Shown here: positions 35,071 through 44,558 of the stretch, in pieces
Layout: the number at the start of each line of letters is the position of its first letter
Position numbering within the stretch: the stretch's first letter is position 1
Origin: Pasteurellaceae bacterium Macca
GTDB lineage: Bacteria; Pseudomonadota; Gammaproteobacteria; Enterobacterales; Pasteurellaceae
Direction: 5' to 3'
NCBI GenBank assembly: GCA_023101485.1
Contig: LVZB01000001.1
Location: 1,730,001 to 1,794,000 of the forward strand
DNA: 64,000 bases
The notes under the pieces: model-generated
What the model saw: only the letters and a program-made list of their open reading frames with translations
Database searches by the model: none
Told to the model about the DNA's origin: nothing
Translations under genes and position numbers: made by a program

Positions 35071-36255
35071 CTAAATTCCCATCGCTTGTTCGATGATTAA
35101 TCTTTTTACTCGTGTATTTTGATTCGTTAGCGTTAATCCAATACCGCGTACGAGTTTTTTTAGCGGATGATTGCCGGCAAAGAGCTGTTTTAATCCTTCC
35201 ATTGCCGCTAAAACTTTGACTGCTTCGACTTTGCGGCGACGTTCAAATTGGCGTAAATGGCGGTAGTCACCAATATCTTCGCCGAGAGCTAATCGTTGGC
35301 GAAGTTCATTTCCTAGTAAAGCGGCATCGCCAAAGCCAAGATTGACTCCAAGTCCTGCTAACGGATGAATGGTATGTGCGGCATCGCCAATAAGGGCAAG
35401 ACGAGGTTGAGCAAAATCTCGAGCATAACGTGCAGTGAGTGGGTAAATATTTCGTTCACTAATCAGCTCACAAAGACCAAGTTGGTTATCAAAAGCAATC
35501 GTTAAGGCTTGTTGAAAGGCTTGCGCTTCCATTTGAACTAATTTTTCTGCTTTTTCGGGTGGTAAAGACCAAACAATAGAGCAGAGGTGGGGATCATTTA
35601 ATGGTAAGAATGCCAGAATACTATCAGGGGAAAAGACTTGGCGGGCAGTTCGACAGTGAGGTTCTATGGTGCGAACATTACACACTAAAGCAGTATGTTG
35701 ATAATCACGACTGACTAAGGGGATTTTTACTTGTTGGCGCAACCAAGAGTTTGCGCCATCTGCGCCGACAAGGAGTTTTGCGATAATCATTTCGCCATTC
35801 TCAAGGGTTAATACAGCACCACTGTCACTGAGCCCAATGTTTTGTGAGAGCGAATAAATCACTTCAACATTTTCTTGTTGTGTCACTTGTTGCCAAAGCG
35901 CCGATTGAATTTGGCTATTTTCGATAATCGTTCCCAATCTTTCAAGACCAAGGCTTTGGATTTCGGGATCGTCTTGATTAAATTGAATGCGTGCAAAACT
36001 GTCTTTTTCCCAGACGAGCATAGATTTGTAGGGCGAAAGGCGCGAGGTTGGAATATGTTGCCATGCGCCGATGTCCATTAAAAATTGTTGGCTTGTGCCA
36101 TTGATCGCACTGATGCGATAGCTTAATCCTTCCTGGCTTAAGGAGAAAGGATGCCGTTCGATAAGAATAATACGGCAATTGGTTCTGGCTAGACTTGCTA
36201 CTAATGCTAAACCAACCATTCCTCCGCCAATAATCACGAGATCTGCAGTTCTCAT
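35071..36255 (-). CDS. ubiI: UbiI (VisC), ubiquinone synthesis flavin hydroxylase
   Basis: A FAD monooxygenase of 394 residues. UbiI performs the C5 hydroxylation of the ubiquinone ring in E. coli. The dinucleotide fold is VIIGGGMVGLALVASLA, the second FAD motif is LIGDAAHTIHPLAGLGVNLG, and VGADGANSWLRQQ lies between. SILAFLPLNDPHLCSIVWSL and the final segment IIEQAMG match UbiI better than UbiH or UbiF. In Pasteurellaceae the set of Ubi hydroxylases is reduced, so this enzyme may serve more than one position; that is inference. It lies 17 bases after rapZ on the same strand. Confidence 0.9.
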   Translation of the reverse strand: MRTADLVIIGGGMVGLALVASLARTNCRIILIERHPFSLSQEGLSYRISAINGTSQQFLMDIGAWQHIPTSRLSPYKSMLVWEKDSFARIQFNQDDPEIQSLGLERLGTIIENSQIQSALWQQVTQQENVEVIYSLSQNIGLSDSGAVLTLENGEMIIAKLLVGADGANSWLRQQVKIPLVSRDYQHTALVCNVRTIEPHCRTARQVFSPDSILAFLPLNDPHLCSIVWSLPPEKAEKLVQMEAQAFQQALTIAFDNQLGLCELISERNIYPLTARYARDFAQPRLALIGDAAHTIHPLAGLGVNLGFGDAALLGNELRQRLALGEDIGDYRHLRQFERRRKVEAVKVLAAMEGLKQLFAGNHPLKKLVRGIGLTLTNQNTRVKRLIIEQAMGI

Positions 36256-36272
36256 TGGATAGTTTATTCCTT

Positions 36273-37133
36273 TTATGTTTTCTTATGATGCTTTTCTAAG
36301 CTACGGTGGCGTATTTTTACTTTTTTCCCACGACCGATAAAATAAGCTGCAAGTTGTTCTGCTATAAATACAGAGCGATGTTTTCCACCTGTACAACCAA
36401 TTGCGATAGTTAGATAACTGCGATTATTTTTTTCTAGGCAAGGCAACCACATATCTAAATAATTGCGAGTATGATAGATGAAATTATGCACTTCAGTATG
36501 TCGTTCTAAAAAGGCAATAACAGGTTGTTCAAGTCCGGTCATGGGGCGTAATTCAGTATTCCAATGAGGATTAGGTAAAAAACGGACATCAAAAACATAA
36601 TCCGCATCGGGTGGTACGCCATATTTAAAGCCGAAAGACTCGATAATAATATGCAGTTCTTTATTAGAGTGGCCTCGTAGTAATTCCCGCAAATTTTCAG
36701 CTAATTCATGCGCAGAAAGGTGTGAAGTATCAATAATATGATTGGCTTGTTGATGAAGAGGTTCTAATAAACTACGTTCTAAATCAATGGCACTTTCTAG
36801 GGAGAGATCTTGATTAGAAAGTGGATGAAGACGACGTGAGTCACTATATCGATGGATTAAAGTATCACGGCTACAATCTAAGAAAATGAGCTTTGTTTTT
36901 ATATTAGTGGGTAGAGTAGGGAGAATATTATCGAGCATACTTGGTTGAGAAGGTAAGTTGCGAATATCCAAGCTCACGACGGCGGATCGATCTTCGGCAG
37001 ATAACATTTGGGCGAGAGCAGGAATTAATGGTAGAGGAATATTATCTACACAATAGTAGCCTACATCTTCTAAGGCGCGTAAAGCCACCGATTTTCCAGC
37101 ACCAGAATGTCCACTAATAATGATTAATTCCAT
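36273..37133 (-). CDS. rapZ: RapZ, RNase adapter protein
   Basis: RapZ binds the small RNA GlmZ and directs it to RNase E, tuning glucosamine-6-phosphate synthesis in E. coli. The 286-residue protein has the P-loop [18 protein letters not shown], the Walker B-like region [19 protein letters not shown], and the C-terminal RNA-binding part ([20 protein letters not shown]). It follows ptsN closely. The npr gene that follows rapZ in E. coli is absent here; ubiI takes its place. Confidence 0.96.
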   Translation of the reverse strand: MELIIISGHSGAGKSVALRALEDVGYYCVDNIPLPLIPALAQMLSAEDRSAVVSLDIRNLPSQPSMLDNILPTLPTNIKTKLIFLDCSRDTLIHRYSDSRRLHPLSNQDLSLESAIDLERSLLEPLHQQANHIIDTSHLSAHELAENLRELLRGHSNKELHIIIESFGFKYGVPPDADYVFDVRFLPNPHWNTELRPMTGLEQPVIAFLERHTEVHNFIYHTRNYLDMWLPCLEKNNRSYLTIAIGCTGGKHRSVFIAEQLAAYFIGRGKKVKIRHRSLEKHHKKT

Positions 37134-37144
37134 TGCGTTTCTCC

Positions 37145-37669
37145 TTAATCATTTTCAAGATGACGATTATGTTCACGTTGATCGCTATAATTGAAAACTT
37201 GCCAAATTTCTTCTGCGGATGTTGCTGTACGGAGATGTTTTAATAAATTTTTATCACTTAGTCGTTCAGCAATGTGAGATAAACTATCTTTATAGCACTC
37301 ACAATTTTGTTCTGGAAATAATAAAGCATAAATAAGATCGACTTCTTTATGATCATTTGCTTCAAAATCAATCGGCTGTTCTAATTTGAAAAATACAGCT
37401 ATCGGTTGCTTCAAGATGTGCGCACTATAATTTAATTTTGCATGGGGGAGTGCGACACCATTATTGATTGCCGTTGAGCCGAGTTTTTCGCGTTTAAATA
37501 AACTTTCAAAGCAGTTTACTGGACAAATAGCATTCTCTTCGGTTAATGAATTTTGTTGGTTCAAATAATCTGCAATTTGTTTACCGATAAGCTCTAATGC
37601 GCGTTTTTTACTTGAGGCAATGATCCCATATTGAATATTTTCAGGGACTAAATAATCCGTTAGTTTCAT
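37145..37669 (-). CDS. ptsN: PtsN, nitrogen-PTS EIIA component
   Basis: EIIA of the regulatory PTS, 174 residues. The phosphorylated histidine is in GVALPHAKL (His76), and the fold is that of fructose EIIA. In other bacteria it receives phosphate from NPr and influences potassium transport and stress responses. It begins after an uptake signal 64 bases downstream of lptB. The rpoN and hpf genes that lie between lptB and ptsN in E. coli are missing. Confidence 0.94.
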   Translation of the reverse strand: MKLTDYLVPENIQYGIIASSKKRALELIGKQIADYLNQQNSLTEENAICPVNCFESLFKREKLGSTAINNGVALPHAKLNYSAHILKQPIAVFFKLEQPIDFEANDHKEVDLIYALLFPEQNCECYKDSLSHIAERLSDKNLLKHLRTATSAEEIWQVFNYSDQREHNRHLEND

Positions 37670-37685
37670 GCTAGTTTTACCAAAT

Positions 37686-37695
37686 ACAAGCGGTC
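37686..37695 (+). repeat. DNA uptake signal ACAAGCGGTC (representative copy)
   Basis: This 10-mer is the uptake signal of the A. pleuropneumoniae-type Pasteurellaceae. Perfect copies on the plus strand begin at 3198, 6849, 11817, 12897, 35016, 37686, 40821, 46479, 48297, 54160 and 55695. On the minus strand (GACCGCTTGT) they begin at 5261, 10033, 16153, 25733, 27573, 28471, 41404, 50282, 57412, 59909 and 62032. Many are followed by AAATTT. None was seen inside cdtABC. Confidence 0.93.
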
Positions 37696-37732
37696 AAATT
37701 GACTTAATTTTTTGTAGATTTGAGCTATTAAA

Positions 37733-38458
37733 CTACAACTTAAATTGTTCACCGAGATAGATACGTTTTACATCGGGGTTATTCAGCACTTCTTGGGGCG
37801 TACCATTGGCGATCATTTCACCACTGCCGACAATATAAGCCCGTTCACAAACATCTAAGGTTTCGCGAACATTATGATCGGTAATAAGAACCCCTAAACC
37901 ACGCTCTTTAAGATTGACGATGATCTTTTTAATATCAATCACAGAGATTGGATCGACACCAGCAAAGGGCTCATCAAGTAAAATAAATTGTGGGTTGGCA
38001 GCGAGTGCTCGAGCGATCTCAACCCGGCGACGTTCTCCCCCTGAAAGAGATTGCCCTAAGTTATGACGGATATGCTCAATATGAAATTCTGCGATTAACT
38101 CATCGGCACGGGCTTTCCGTGCAGTGTTATCTAAATCAGCTCTGACTTGTAAGACAGACATTAAATTATCATACACACTTAAACGGCGAAAAATCGAAGC
38201 TTCTTGTGGTAGATAGCCAATGCCTTGTTTAGCTCGGTCGTGCATTGGTAGAAGACTAATATCATTATCATCAATGCGAATTTTGCCTTGATCGTGGCGA
38301 ACTAGCCCCACAACCATATAAAAAGACGTTGTTTTCCCCGCACCATTTGGGCCTAATAATCCAACAATTTCACCAGCCTTTACATTAAAGCTCACATTTT
38401 TGACGACTTGGCGATTTTTATAACTTTTAGCTAATTGTTCTGCATAAAGGATCGGCAT
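37733..38458 (-). CDS. lptB: LptB, lipopolysaccharide export ATPase
   Basis: Cytoplasmic ATPase of the LptB2FGC complex that extracts lipopolysaccharide from the inner membrane. The 241-residue protein has Walker [15 protein letters not shown], signature [15 protein letters not shown] and Walker [14 protein letters not shown]. It is seven bases downstream of lptA in an lptCAB run. Confidence 0.97.
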   Translation of the reverse strand: MPILYAEQLAKSYKNRQVVKNVSFNVKAGEIVGLLGPNGAGKTTSFYMVVGLVRHDQGKIRIDDNDISLLPMHDRAKQGIGYLPQEASIFRRLSVYDNLMSVLQVRADLDNTARKARADELIAEFHIEHIRHNLGQSLSGGERRRVEIARALAANPQFILLDEPFAGVDPISVIDIKKIIVNLKERGLGVLITDHNVRETLDVCERAYIVGSGEMIANGTPQEVLNNPDVKRIYLGEQFKL

Positions 38459-38465
38459 AATGTAC

Positions 38466-38975
38466 CTATTTTTTCTTTTTGCTGTCTTGTAATTGATTTG
38501 GAATCAGGATCGTTTTAACGCGTGTTTTACCACCACTAGTTGCCTTTAATTGCTGTTTTTTCACATCATAAGTAATTTTTTGTGCTTTAATAAAACTGTC
38601 TTGTTGTTTAAGTTCGGCATTGCCAAGCAGTGTTAAAAATTCGGCACCGAGATCATAATGAACCGAATTGCCTTTTCCGTTTACTGGCTTACCATTATCT
38701 AAAGTTTGTTGAAATGTGACAGGAGAACCACTTGCATCAACAGTTTCTTTTTTTCCTTCTTGGCGGGTAATTGTGACCTTAGCAGCATTAATTTTAATTG
38801 AGCCTTGAGTAATCATGACATTATCGCTAAACACAACGATATTATTTTCTAAATCTAATGATTGGCTACCCGAATCAATATTAATTGGCTGATCGGTATC
38901 ACCTTTTAATGCATAAGCCGATAAACTCATTGAGAAAAGAGTGGCAAATATTGCCGATTTCATCATAATTTTCAT
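38466..38975 (-). CDS. lptA: LptA, periplasmic lipopolysaccharide bridge protein
   Basis: LptA forms the periplasmic bridge for lipopolysaccharide transport. The 169-residue protein has a signal peptide ending LSAYA and the OstA-type beta-jellyroll ([20 protein letters not shown] and [15 protein letters not shown]). The tail is basic. Its ATG overlaps the lptC stop (ATGA). An ATG four codons on (38963) is possible, but the overlap favours 38975. Confidence 0.94.
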   Translation of the reverse strand: MKIMMKSAIFATLFSMSLSAYALKGDTDQPINIDSGSQSLDLENNIVVFSDNVMITQGSIKINAAKVTITRQEGKKETVDASGSPVTFQQTLDNGKPVNGKGNSVHYDLGAEFLTLLGNAELKQQDSFIKAQKITYDVKKQQLKATSGGKTRVKTILIPNQLQDSKKKK

Positions 38976-39580
38976 TTTTTATCCTTACTGTTAGCATCGC
39001 TTGGTGCGGTGCGAATAATTGTTGGTTCAATATAAGTTTTTACATCTTTGGTTAAGGTGGCGACTTGTCGTTTTAGATTGCCTTTTAAGCCAACCCCAGA
39101 AGTGGTAAAGCCCATACCAGTTGAAATAACAGGGCTATCGGTAAACACATCTTGACTAGTTAAATCTATAGATAATTTCTCTGTTTCAATTTTTTGTAAA
39201 CGAGAAGTTGGATCAAGGCTCTCAATGAGTACATTGCCACTTAAGGTTAAAATTTTTTCTTTTGAAATTTCTGCATGATCTGAGGCGATTTTCCACTGTT
39301 TGAGGGCGGTTTGTGCATTAAATAGATTTAATAATGGTTTGAAAAATTCAGTGCGTTCAGTATGTTCATAGCGTTTAATTTCTTGCGCTTCAGCAAAATA
39401 TTGGGGATTGCCTGCAAGATCATAAACTGTTGTGGTTACAGTTTGCCCTGTATATTCAGGTTCACCTTCTTTTTTTATTAATTCTGGCGTATTTTGACTA
39501 TCACTAAATTGAAGTTGATAAAACCAAGCGCCTAAAGCAACGACAACCAATACCAATAAAGCATTTAATCGAAAATTCAT
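38972..39580 (-). CDS. lptC: LptC, lipopolysaccharide export protein
   Basis: LptC is a bitopic inner-membrane protein that passes lipopolysaccharide from LptBFG to LptA. The 202-residue protein has an N-terminal transmembrane helix (LNALLVLVVVALGAWFYQLQ) and the periplasmic jellyroll (SDHAEISKEKILTLSGNVLI). It is first in lptCAB; in E. coli kdsC precedes it, but here an intergenic region and a divergent gene lie upstream. Confidence 0.93.
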   Translation of the reverse strand: MNFRLNALLVLVVVALGAWFYQLQFSDSQNTPELIKKEGEPEYTGQTVTTTVYDLAGNPQYFAEAQEIKRYEHTERTEFFKPLLNLFNAQTALKQWKIASDHAEISKEKILTLSGNVLIESLDPTSRLQKIETEKLSIDLTSQDVFTDSPVISTGMGFTTSGVGLKGNLKRQVATLTKDVKTYIEPTIIRTAPSDANSKDKK

Positions 39581-39760
39581 TTTTTGACCTCAAAATTTTG
39601 GCGTGAAATCATATCATAAGTTTATCTTAGGATATAGAAAGAAATACAAAAATCCGCTTAGATGCCCTTAATGTTGTATGGAAAAATACCAACAATTTCA
39701 TGTAAATATGTTAAAATTCTTACCTTTTAAGCTCAATTAGACTAGTTTTTACGTTATATC

Positions 39761-41329
39761 ATGCTCCCAAATATCAATCACTACGATAGCCTTGTCTTAG
39801 CATATAGTGAGGCATTTATCCATTCTCTGCCATCAGAACTTATTTTTCCTCGTTTACATTATTATTATCCAGAATGGGGAGATGTTCGTTTTTTAGAAAA
39901 TGTGAGACAAGAGAGCTTACATTATCTCTACATTTCAGCTGAAATTAATGATGAGCTATTTAATGAGCAACGTATTAAAGAGGCACTTGCGAGTTGGTTT
40001 TCTGTAGTTATTAAAGAAGGAATGATGATTGTTAGTCGTCAATCGGTGATCAATGTTGAACATTTTTCACATTTTTACCATGAATATATTGAGATTTTTA
40101 ATGATCCTCTGTGTGCTTATTTTATTGTGCGTAAAAAACAAGATCTACCTGATATTCCTACATTAGTTCAACAATGCTATTCATTGTTTTACCAAAACCA
40201 ATTGACTGAATCATTCGCACTTTTAGATCATTGTTATATGCTAGATTGCCGTGATTTAGTGCCTTATTTGCTTCGTTCTGTGTTGCTTAAAGCCTGTGAT
40301 CAACTGCGTGAAGATGATTATTGGTGGCATTTGGCAATGCGACATAATCATAATCATATCCAAGCTCAAATATATTATGCCCTTAATCTTCTACAACAAG
40401 GACGTTACTATTGGGGATTTGCTACTCGCGAATTAGCATTAAGTAATTTACCTCATTTTGTTCGTTGTCATGATCTTATGCCGCCTAAGGAGCGCCGTTG
40501 GAACGGTCAAATGTTATTTGGCAAAAAATTGATTGTTTGGAGTGAATTTGGCTTAGGTGATGAAATCATGTTCTCGCAACTTGCCTATTTTTTAAAACGA
40601 GAAATGCAAGTCGAGCATCTTATTTACTTCGTGCAATCGCCACTTAAAACACTTATGGATACTCATCCCGATATTGATGAGGTTTGGGATATTAAAAGCG
40701 TAGATCTTAATCAACTTCCTAAACATGATTATTGGGTGTATCCTCATGCGATTTTAGCGCATATTCCCGTTGAGTTTAAAGATATGCCTAAGCGTTATCC
40801 TTATCTCTTTGTAAATGCAGACAAGCGGTCTTATTTTTTGAGGAAAATGCAAACTCAATCTACAGGTTATAAAGTTGGCTTTGTATTCCGAGGTTCGCCT
40901 ACTCATGAGAATGACAGCAATCGCTCAGTACATGAAATTTCTTATATCGAGAAACTTTTCCAACAGTTTCCTCAAATTGATTGGTATTGTTTACAAAAAG
41001 AGCTTTCAGAAGAAGAGCAACAACTACTTAAACGTTACCACATTCCTTACTTTTCGGATGAATTGCACGATATGAGTGATACCGCTGCAATACTCATGAA
41101 TCTTGATCTTTTTATTAGTGTAGATACATCAGTTATCCATCTTGCGGGTGCGTTAGGTGTACAAAGTATTGTTTTAATTCCTTTTATTAATGATTGGCGT
41201 TGGGGTTATCAAGGCACAACTAACTTATGGTATCCGAATGTTCAAGTTCTTCGACAAGGAACAAAACCAGATTGGGATTATGTTTTTACACAGCTTAGCC
41301 AAGCATTAGCGAAATGGGTTAATCAATAG
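39761..41329 (+). CDS. TPR-containing glycosyltransferase-like protein (GT9/GT41-like)
   Basis: A 522-residue protein with no signal peptide. The first ~150 residues are not recognised. Residues around 155-245 look like TPR helices (CYSLFYQNQLTESFALLDHC and AQIYYALNLLQQGRYYWGF). From about 245 a GT-B-like transferase domain begins (RRWNGQMLFGKKLIVWSEFG then GLGDEIMFSQL), ending with LFISVDTSVIHLAGALGVQ and LWYPNVQVLRQ, the nucleotide-sugar half of GT9 heptosyltransferase-like and TPR-GT41-like proteins. The substrate is unknown; it could modify a surface glycan or a protein. It is not the HMW1C N-glycosyltransferase, which is longer and differs. It stands alone with a bidirectional terminator after it. 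Confidence 0.72.
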   Translation: MLPNINHYDSLVLAYSEAFIHSLPSELIFPRLHYYYPEWGDVRFLENVRQESLHYLYISAEINDELFNEQRIKEALASWFSVVIKEGMMIVSRQSVINVEHFSHFYHEYIEIFNDPLCAYFIVRKKQDLPDIPTLVQQCYSLFYQNQLTESFALLDHCYMLDCRDLVPYLLRSVLLKACDQLREDDYWWHLAMRHNHNHIQAQIYYALNLLQQGRYYWGFATRELALSNLPHFVRCHDLMPPKERRWNGQMLFGKKLIVWSEFGLGDEIMFSQLAYFLKREMQVEHLIYFVQSPLKTLMDTHPDIDEVWDIKSVDLNQLPKHDYWVYPHAILAHIPVEFKDMPKRYPYLFVNADKRSYFLRKMQTQSTGYKVGFVFRGSPTHENDSNRSVHEISYIEKLFQQFPQIDWYCLQKELSEEEQQLLKRYHIPYFSDELHDMSDTAAILMNLDLFISVDTSVIHLAGALGVQSIVLIPFINDWRWGYQGTTNLWYPNVQVLRQGTKPDWDYVFTQLSQALAKWVNQ

Positions 41330-41330
41330 A

Positions 41331-41356
41331 AAAAAACCACCTTAAGGTGGTTTTTT
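41331..41356. terminator. Bidirectional terminator between the glycosyltransferase gene and acrB
   Basis: A perfect 26-base palindrome, 13-base arms aaaaaaccacctt / aaggtggtttttt, giving A/T tails on both strands. Confidence 0.88.
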
Positions 41357-41431
41357 CTTAATTGAAATATAGCAGTCGATTGGACAAAATCTTCTCAAAA
41401 ATCGACCGCTTGTTTCCCCCAAAGAATATCG

Positions 41432-44400
41432 TTACTCGGTACTTTCGGTTTGCGGAAGAGCTTTTTTCGCGAATTTCGCTTCATCAAACTCACGCAAAGG
41501 CTTATGTTCACTGCCTAAGAAAGTGTAAATTACCGGCAGTACAAACAGGGTAAAGAGTGTACCAATGGCTAAGCCAGACACAATCACAATTCCCATACTA
41601 AATCTTGCAATTGCTCCCGCACCGCTTGCGAGGAGTAATGGAATTAAGCCTGCGATCATCGCAGCAGTAGTCATCATAATTGGGCGTAAGCGAATGACAG
41701 CGGCGTGGAAAATCGCCTCCGCGCGGGATTTACCGTGGTGTAACTGCTCTTCTTTTGCCACTTCACACATCAAAATACCGTGTTTTGTGATTAAGCCCAC
41801 CAAGGTCACTAAGCCAACCTGTGAATAAATATTCAAGGTTGAGCCGGCAATTTTGGCGATACCAAGCACATTCAGTACAATCAATGCCCCACTCACCGCA
41901 AGGGGAACAGAAACTAGAATCACCATTGGATCACGCCAAGATTCAAATTGAATCGCCAACACAAGGTAGATGATGATTACCGCAAGGGCAAAGGTCATCA
42001 CCATTGCATTCCCTTCTTGCACATATTGGCGTGCTTCGCCACGGAAATCATATTGATAACCCTGTGGTAAGGTGCGGTCTAACTCTGCTTTTGCCCAATT
42101 AACGGCATCACCAATCGAGCCTGAAACAACGCCCCCAATGGTGGCCGAATTAAGCTGGCTCATTCGTGGTAAGCTCGCCGGCGAAGTGGTCAGTTCCATC
42201 GTGACAAAAGAGCTCAGGGGAATAGATTGTCCGCTGGCGGTTGTCACATAATATTTCATTAAATCTTCGGGATTTAAACGATCATTACGCACGGCTTGGG
42301 AGACAATCGGATAGGCGCGGGAATCAATATCCACACGAGTAATAATTGCCCCAGAAAGGAACGCCCCGAGAGTTCGGCTCACTTGTTGCATGGTGACACC
42401 ATAAGTTCCCATTTTTTCACGGTCGAACTTCATGTTCATCGTCACAGTGTCAAATTTCAAGTCGAGGTTTGCAAAGAAAAACTGCCCTGAAGATTGCGCT
42501 TTTTTCAAGAAATCGCCAGCTATTTCGGCTAATTTTTCATAGCCGTCCGAACTGGTAATGACTAAAGAGAACGGTAAACCACTCTCCCCCGTTGAAATTT
42601 CAGGGAAGGCAATGGCATTAACATCCATAGCGACGACATCTTTACCAATTGCGGCGACATCCGCCGAAATAGCGGCACGCTCACGGGTACGATCATTCCA
42701 ATCTTTTAAGGAAATGATCGATAAACCGCTATTCGTACCATTAAAGCCTGAAATCGTCATCATTGAGGCCACTTCAGGGATCTTACGGACTCTCTCTTCA
42801 AAAGGTTTGAGCGCTTCTTGGGTATATTCTAAATTGGTGTTTGACGGGCCATTTGAGAAACCAACAATAAAGCCACGGTCTTCCGTTGGTGCCACTTCTG
42901 ATGAAAGCGAGCCAAATAAAAACGGTAAGGAAGCAAAAATTGCCACGGCAAAGACAAGCATAAATCCCCGAACTGCCATTACACCTGAAAGCATATTGGT
43001 GTAACACGAGGTCATTTTATCTAACATTGCATGGATACATTTTGCAAATCGCCCTTCACCCCCTTCTTCGTGTGCTTTTAAGACACGGCTCGACATCATT
43101 GGCGAAAGGGTTAATGCTGCAATCCCAGAAATAAAGACTGCACCGGCTAAGGTTAACGCAAACTCTTTAAAGAGTGAGCCGGTTACCCCTTCCATTAACG
43201 CCATTGGAGAATAAACCGCCCCAAGGGTAATAGTCATTGAAATAACCGGAATAGCAATTTCTCGCGTACCAATAATGGCCGCTTCAAAAGGTGTTTTGCC
43301 CTCTTTTACATGGCGTTCAACGTTCTCTAAAACCACAATGGCATCATCCACCACCAAGCCAATGGCTAGAATTAACGCGAGTAGGGTCAATAAGTTGATA
43401 GAGAAACCGAACATCTGTAAGAAAAACAGCACCCCGATCAGGGAGATCGGAATAGTGACCACGGGGACAATCATCGCGCGGAGTGAGCCTAAGAAGAGGA
43501 TAATCACCACTAATACAATGAGTGTTGCCTCACCGATAGTTTTCACCACTTCTTTAATCGAGCTATTAATCGCAATGGTTTTATCGTACATAATTTGCCC
43601 GTTAATGGATTCGGGCAAGTTCTTTTTCACTTGCTCGAACATCGGGTAAATATTTTTTGCGACAGTTAAAGAGTTCGCCGTTGTCGCTGCGGAAACTGCA
43701 AGCACCACCGCTTCATCACCGTCTGCTGTTGCCCGTGCGATATCGGAGGATTTATTTAATTCGACCGTTGCCACATCTTTTAGCTTAATTTGCTGACCGC
43801 TTGAAGTCGTTGAAATGGTGACATTTTCCAATTCAGATACGGAAGGGGTGGTGGATTGCACTCTGTTTTTATACACCGTGTAATAACCATTGGCATTTCC
43901 TGCCGCAGTTTGTAGGTTATTCGCACTTAATGCCCCTAAAACGGATGAACCAGAAAGGTTGTAAGCCGCCATTTTGTCAGGATCAAGCCAAATTCGTAGC
44001 CCAAAGGTTGAGCCACCGAAAATATCCACACTGGATACACCATTGACGGTAAAGAATTGGGGCTTCACCACGCGGTTTAAATAATCCGTTACCTGTGGCG
44101 CGCTTAACTCTTTGGAAATAAAGCGAATATACATCAAGGCATCGCCTGATCCGGCAGAAACGCGGATACTCGGGTCATCCACCCCACTAGGTAAATTCGC
44201 CCGTACGGCATTCACCTTCGCCGAAATATCCGCTAAAGCGGCATTTGGGTCGGTATTGAGCTTCATCTTCGCCGTTACCGTTGTAGTCGAAGGGGAGCTT
44301 GATGAGGTCATATAGTCAATATTATCCGCTTGAGCAACGGCTTCCTCAATGATTGAGGTGACCAACGCCTGCATTAAACTGGCGTCCGCACCGGCATAAT

Positions 44401-44548
44401 TCACACTCACCGACGCAACCGCGACGGTCATTTCTGGGTACTCACGCACCTGTAATTTATTGATGGACTGTAAGCCTAAAATGGTAATCAATAGGCTAAT
44501 ACAGACCGCCAGAACAGGGCGTTTAATAAAAATATCAGTAAATTTCAC
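41432..44548 (-). CDS. acrB: AcrB-type RND multidrug efflux permease
   Basis: A 1038-residue RND transporter that closely follows the H. influenzae AcrB pattern: MKFTDIFIKRPVLAVCISLL at the start, TM4 with the paired proton-relay aspartates (LAIGLVVDDAIVVLENVERH), and the HGILMCEVAKEEQLHHGKSR stretch near TM11. It expels drugs and detergents with AcrA and an outer-membrane channel not encoded here. It follows acrA by 10 bases; acrR leads the operon. Slightly short relative to E. coli AcrB (1049), as expected for this branch. Confidence 0.95.
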   Translation of the reverse strand: MKFTDIFIKRPVLAVCISLLITILGLQSINKLQVREYPEMTVAVASVSVNYAGADASLMQALVTSIIEEAVAQADNIDYMTSSSSPSTTTVTAKMKLNTDPNAALADISAKVNAVRANLPSGVDDPSIRVSAGSGDALMYIRFISKELSAPQVTDYLNRVVKPQFFTVNGVSSVDIFGGSTFGLRIWLDPDKMAAYNLSGSSVLGALSANNLQTAAGNANGYYTVYKNRVQSTTPSVSELENVTISTTSSGQQIKLKDVATVELNKSSDIARATADGDEAVVLAVSAATTANSLTVAKNIYPMFEQVKKNLPESINGQIMYDKTIAINSSIKEVVKTIGEATLIVLVVIILFLGSLRAMIVPVVTIPISLIGVLFFLQMFGFSINLLTLLALILAIGLVVDDAIVVLENVERHVKEGKTPFEAAIIGTREIAIPVISMTITLGAVYSPMALMEGVTGSLFKEFALTLAGAVFISGIAALTLSPMMSSRVLKAHEEGGEGRFAKCIHAMLDKMTSCYTNMLSGVMAVRGFMLVFAVAIFASLPFLFGSLSSEVAPTEDRGFIVGFSNGPSNTNLEYTQEALKPFEERVRKIPEVASMMTISGFNGTNSGLSIISLKDWNDRTRERAAISADVAAIGKDVVAMDVNAIAFPEISTGESGLPFSLVITSSDGYEKLAEIAGDFLKKAQSSGQFFFANLDLKFDTVTMNMKFDREKMGTYGVTMQQVSRTLGAFLSGAIITRVDIDSRAYPIVSQAVRNDRLNPEDLMKYYVTTASGQSIPLSSFVTMELTTSPASLPRMSQLNSATIGGVVSGSIGDAVNWAKAELDRTLPQGYQYDFRGEARQYVQEGNAMVMTFALAVIIIYLVLAIQFESWRDPMVILVSVPLAVSGALIVLNVLGIAKIAGSTLNIYSQVGLVTLVGLITKHGILMCEVAKEEQLHHGKSRAEAIFHAAVIRLRPIMMTTAAMIAGLIPLLLASGAGAIARFSMGIVIVSGLAIGTLFTLFVLPVIYTFLGSEHKPLREFDEAKFAKKALPQTESTE

Positions 44549-44558
44549 AACATCCCTC

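Noticed and set aside
42558-43004. 148-codon open frame antisense to acrB
   Set aside because: Composition reflects the acrB coding strand; acrB is intact and well conserved there.
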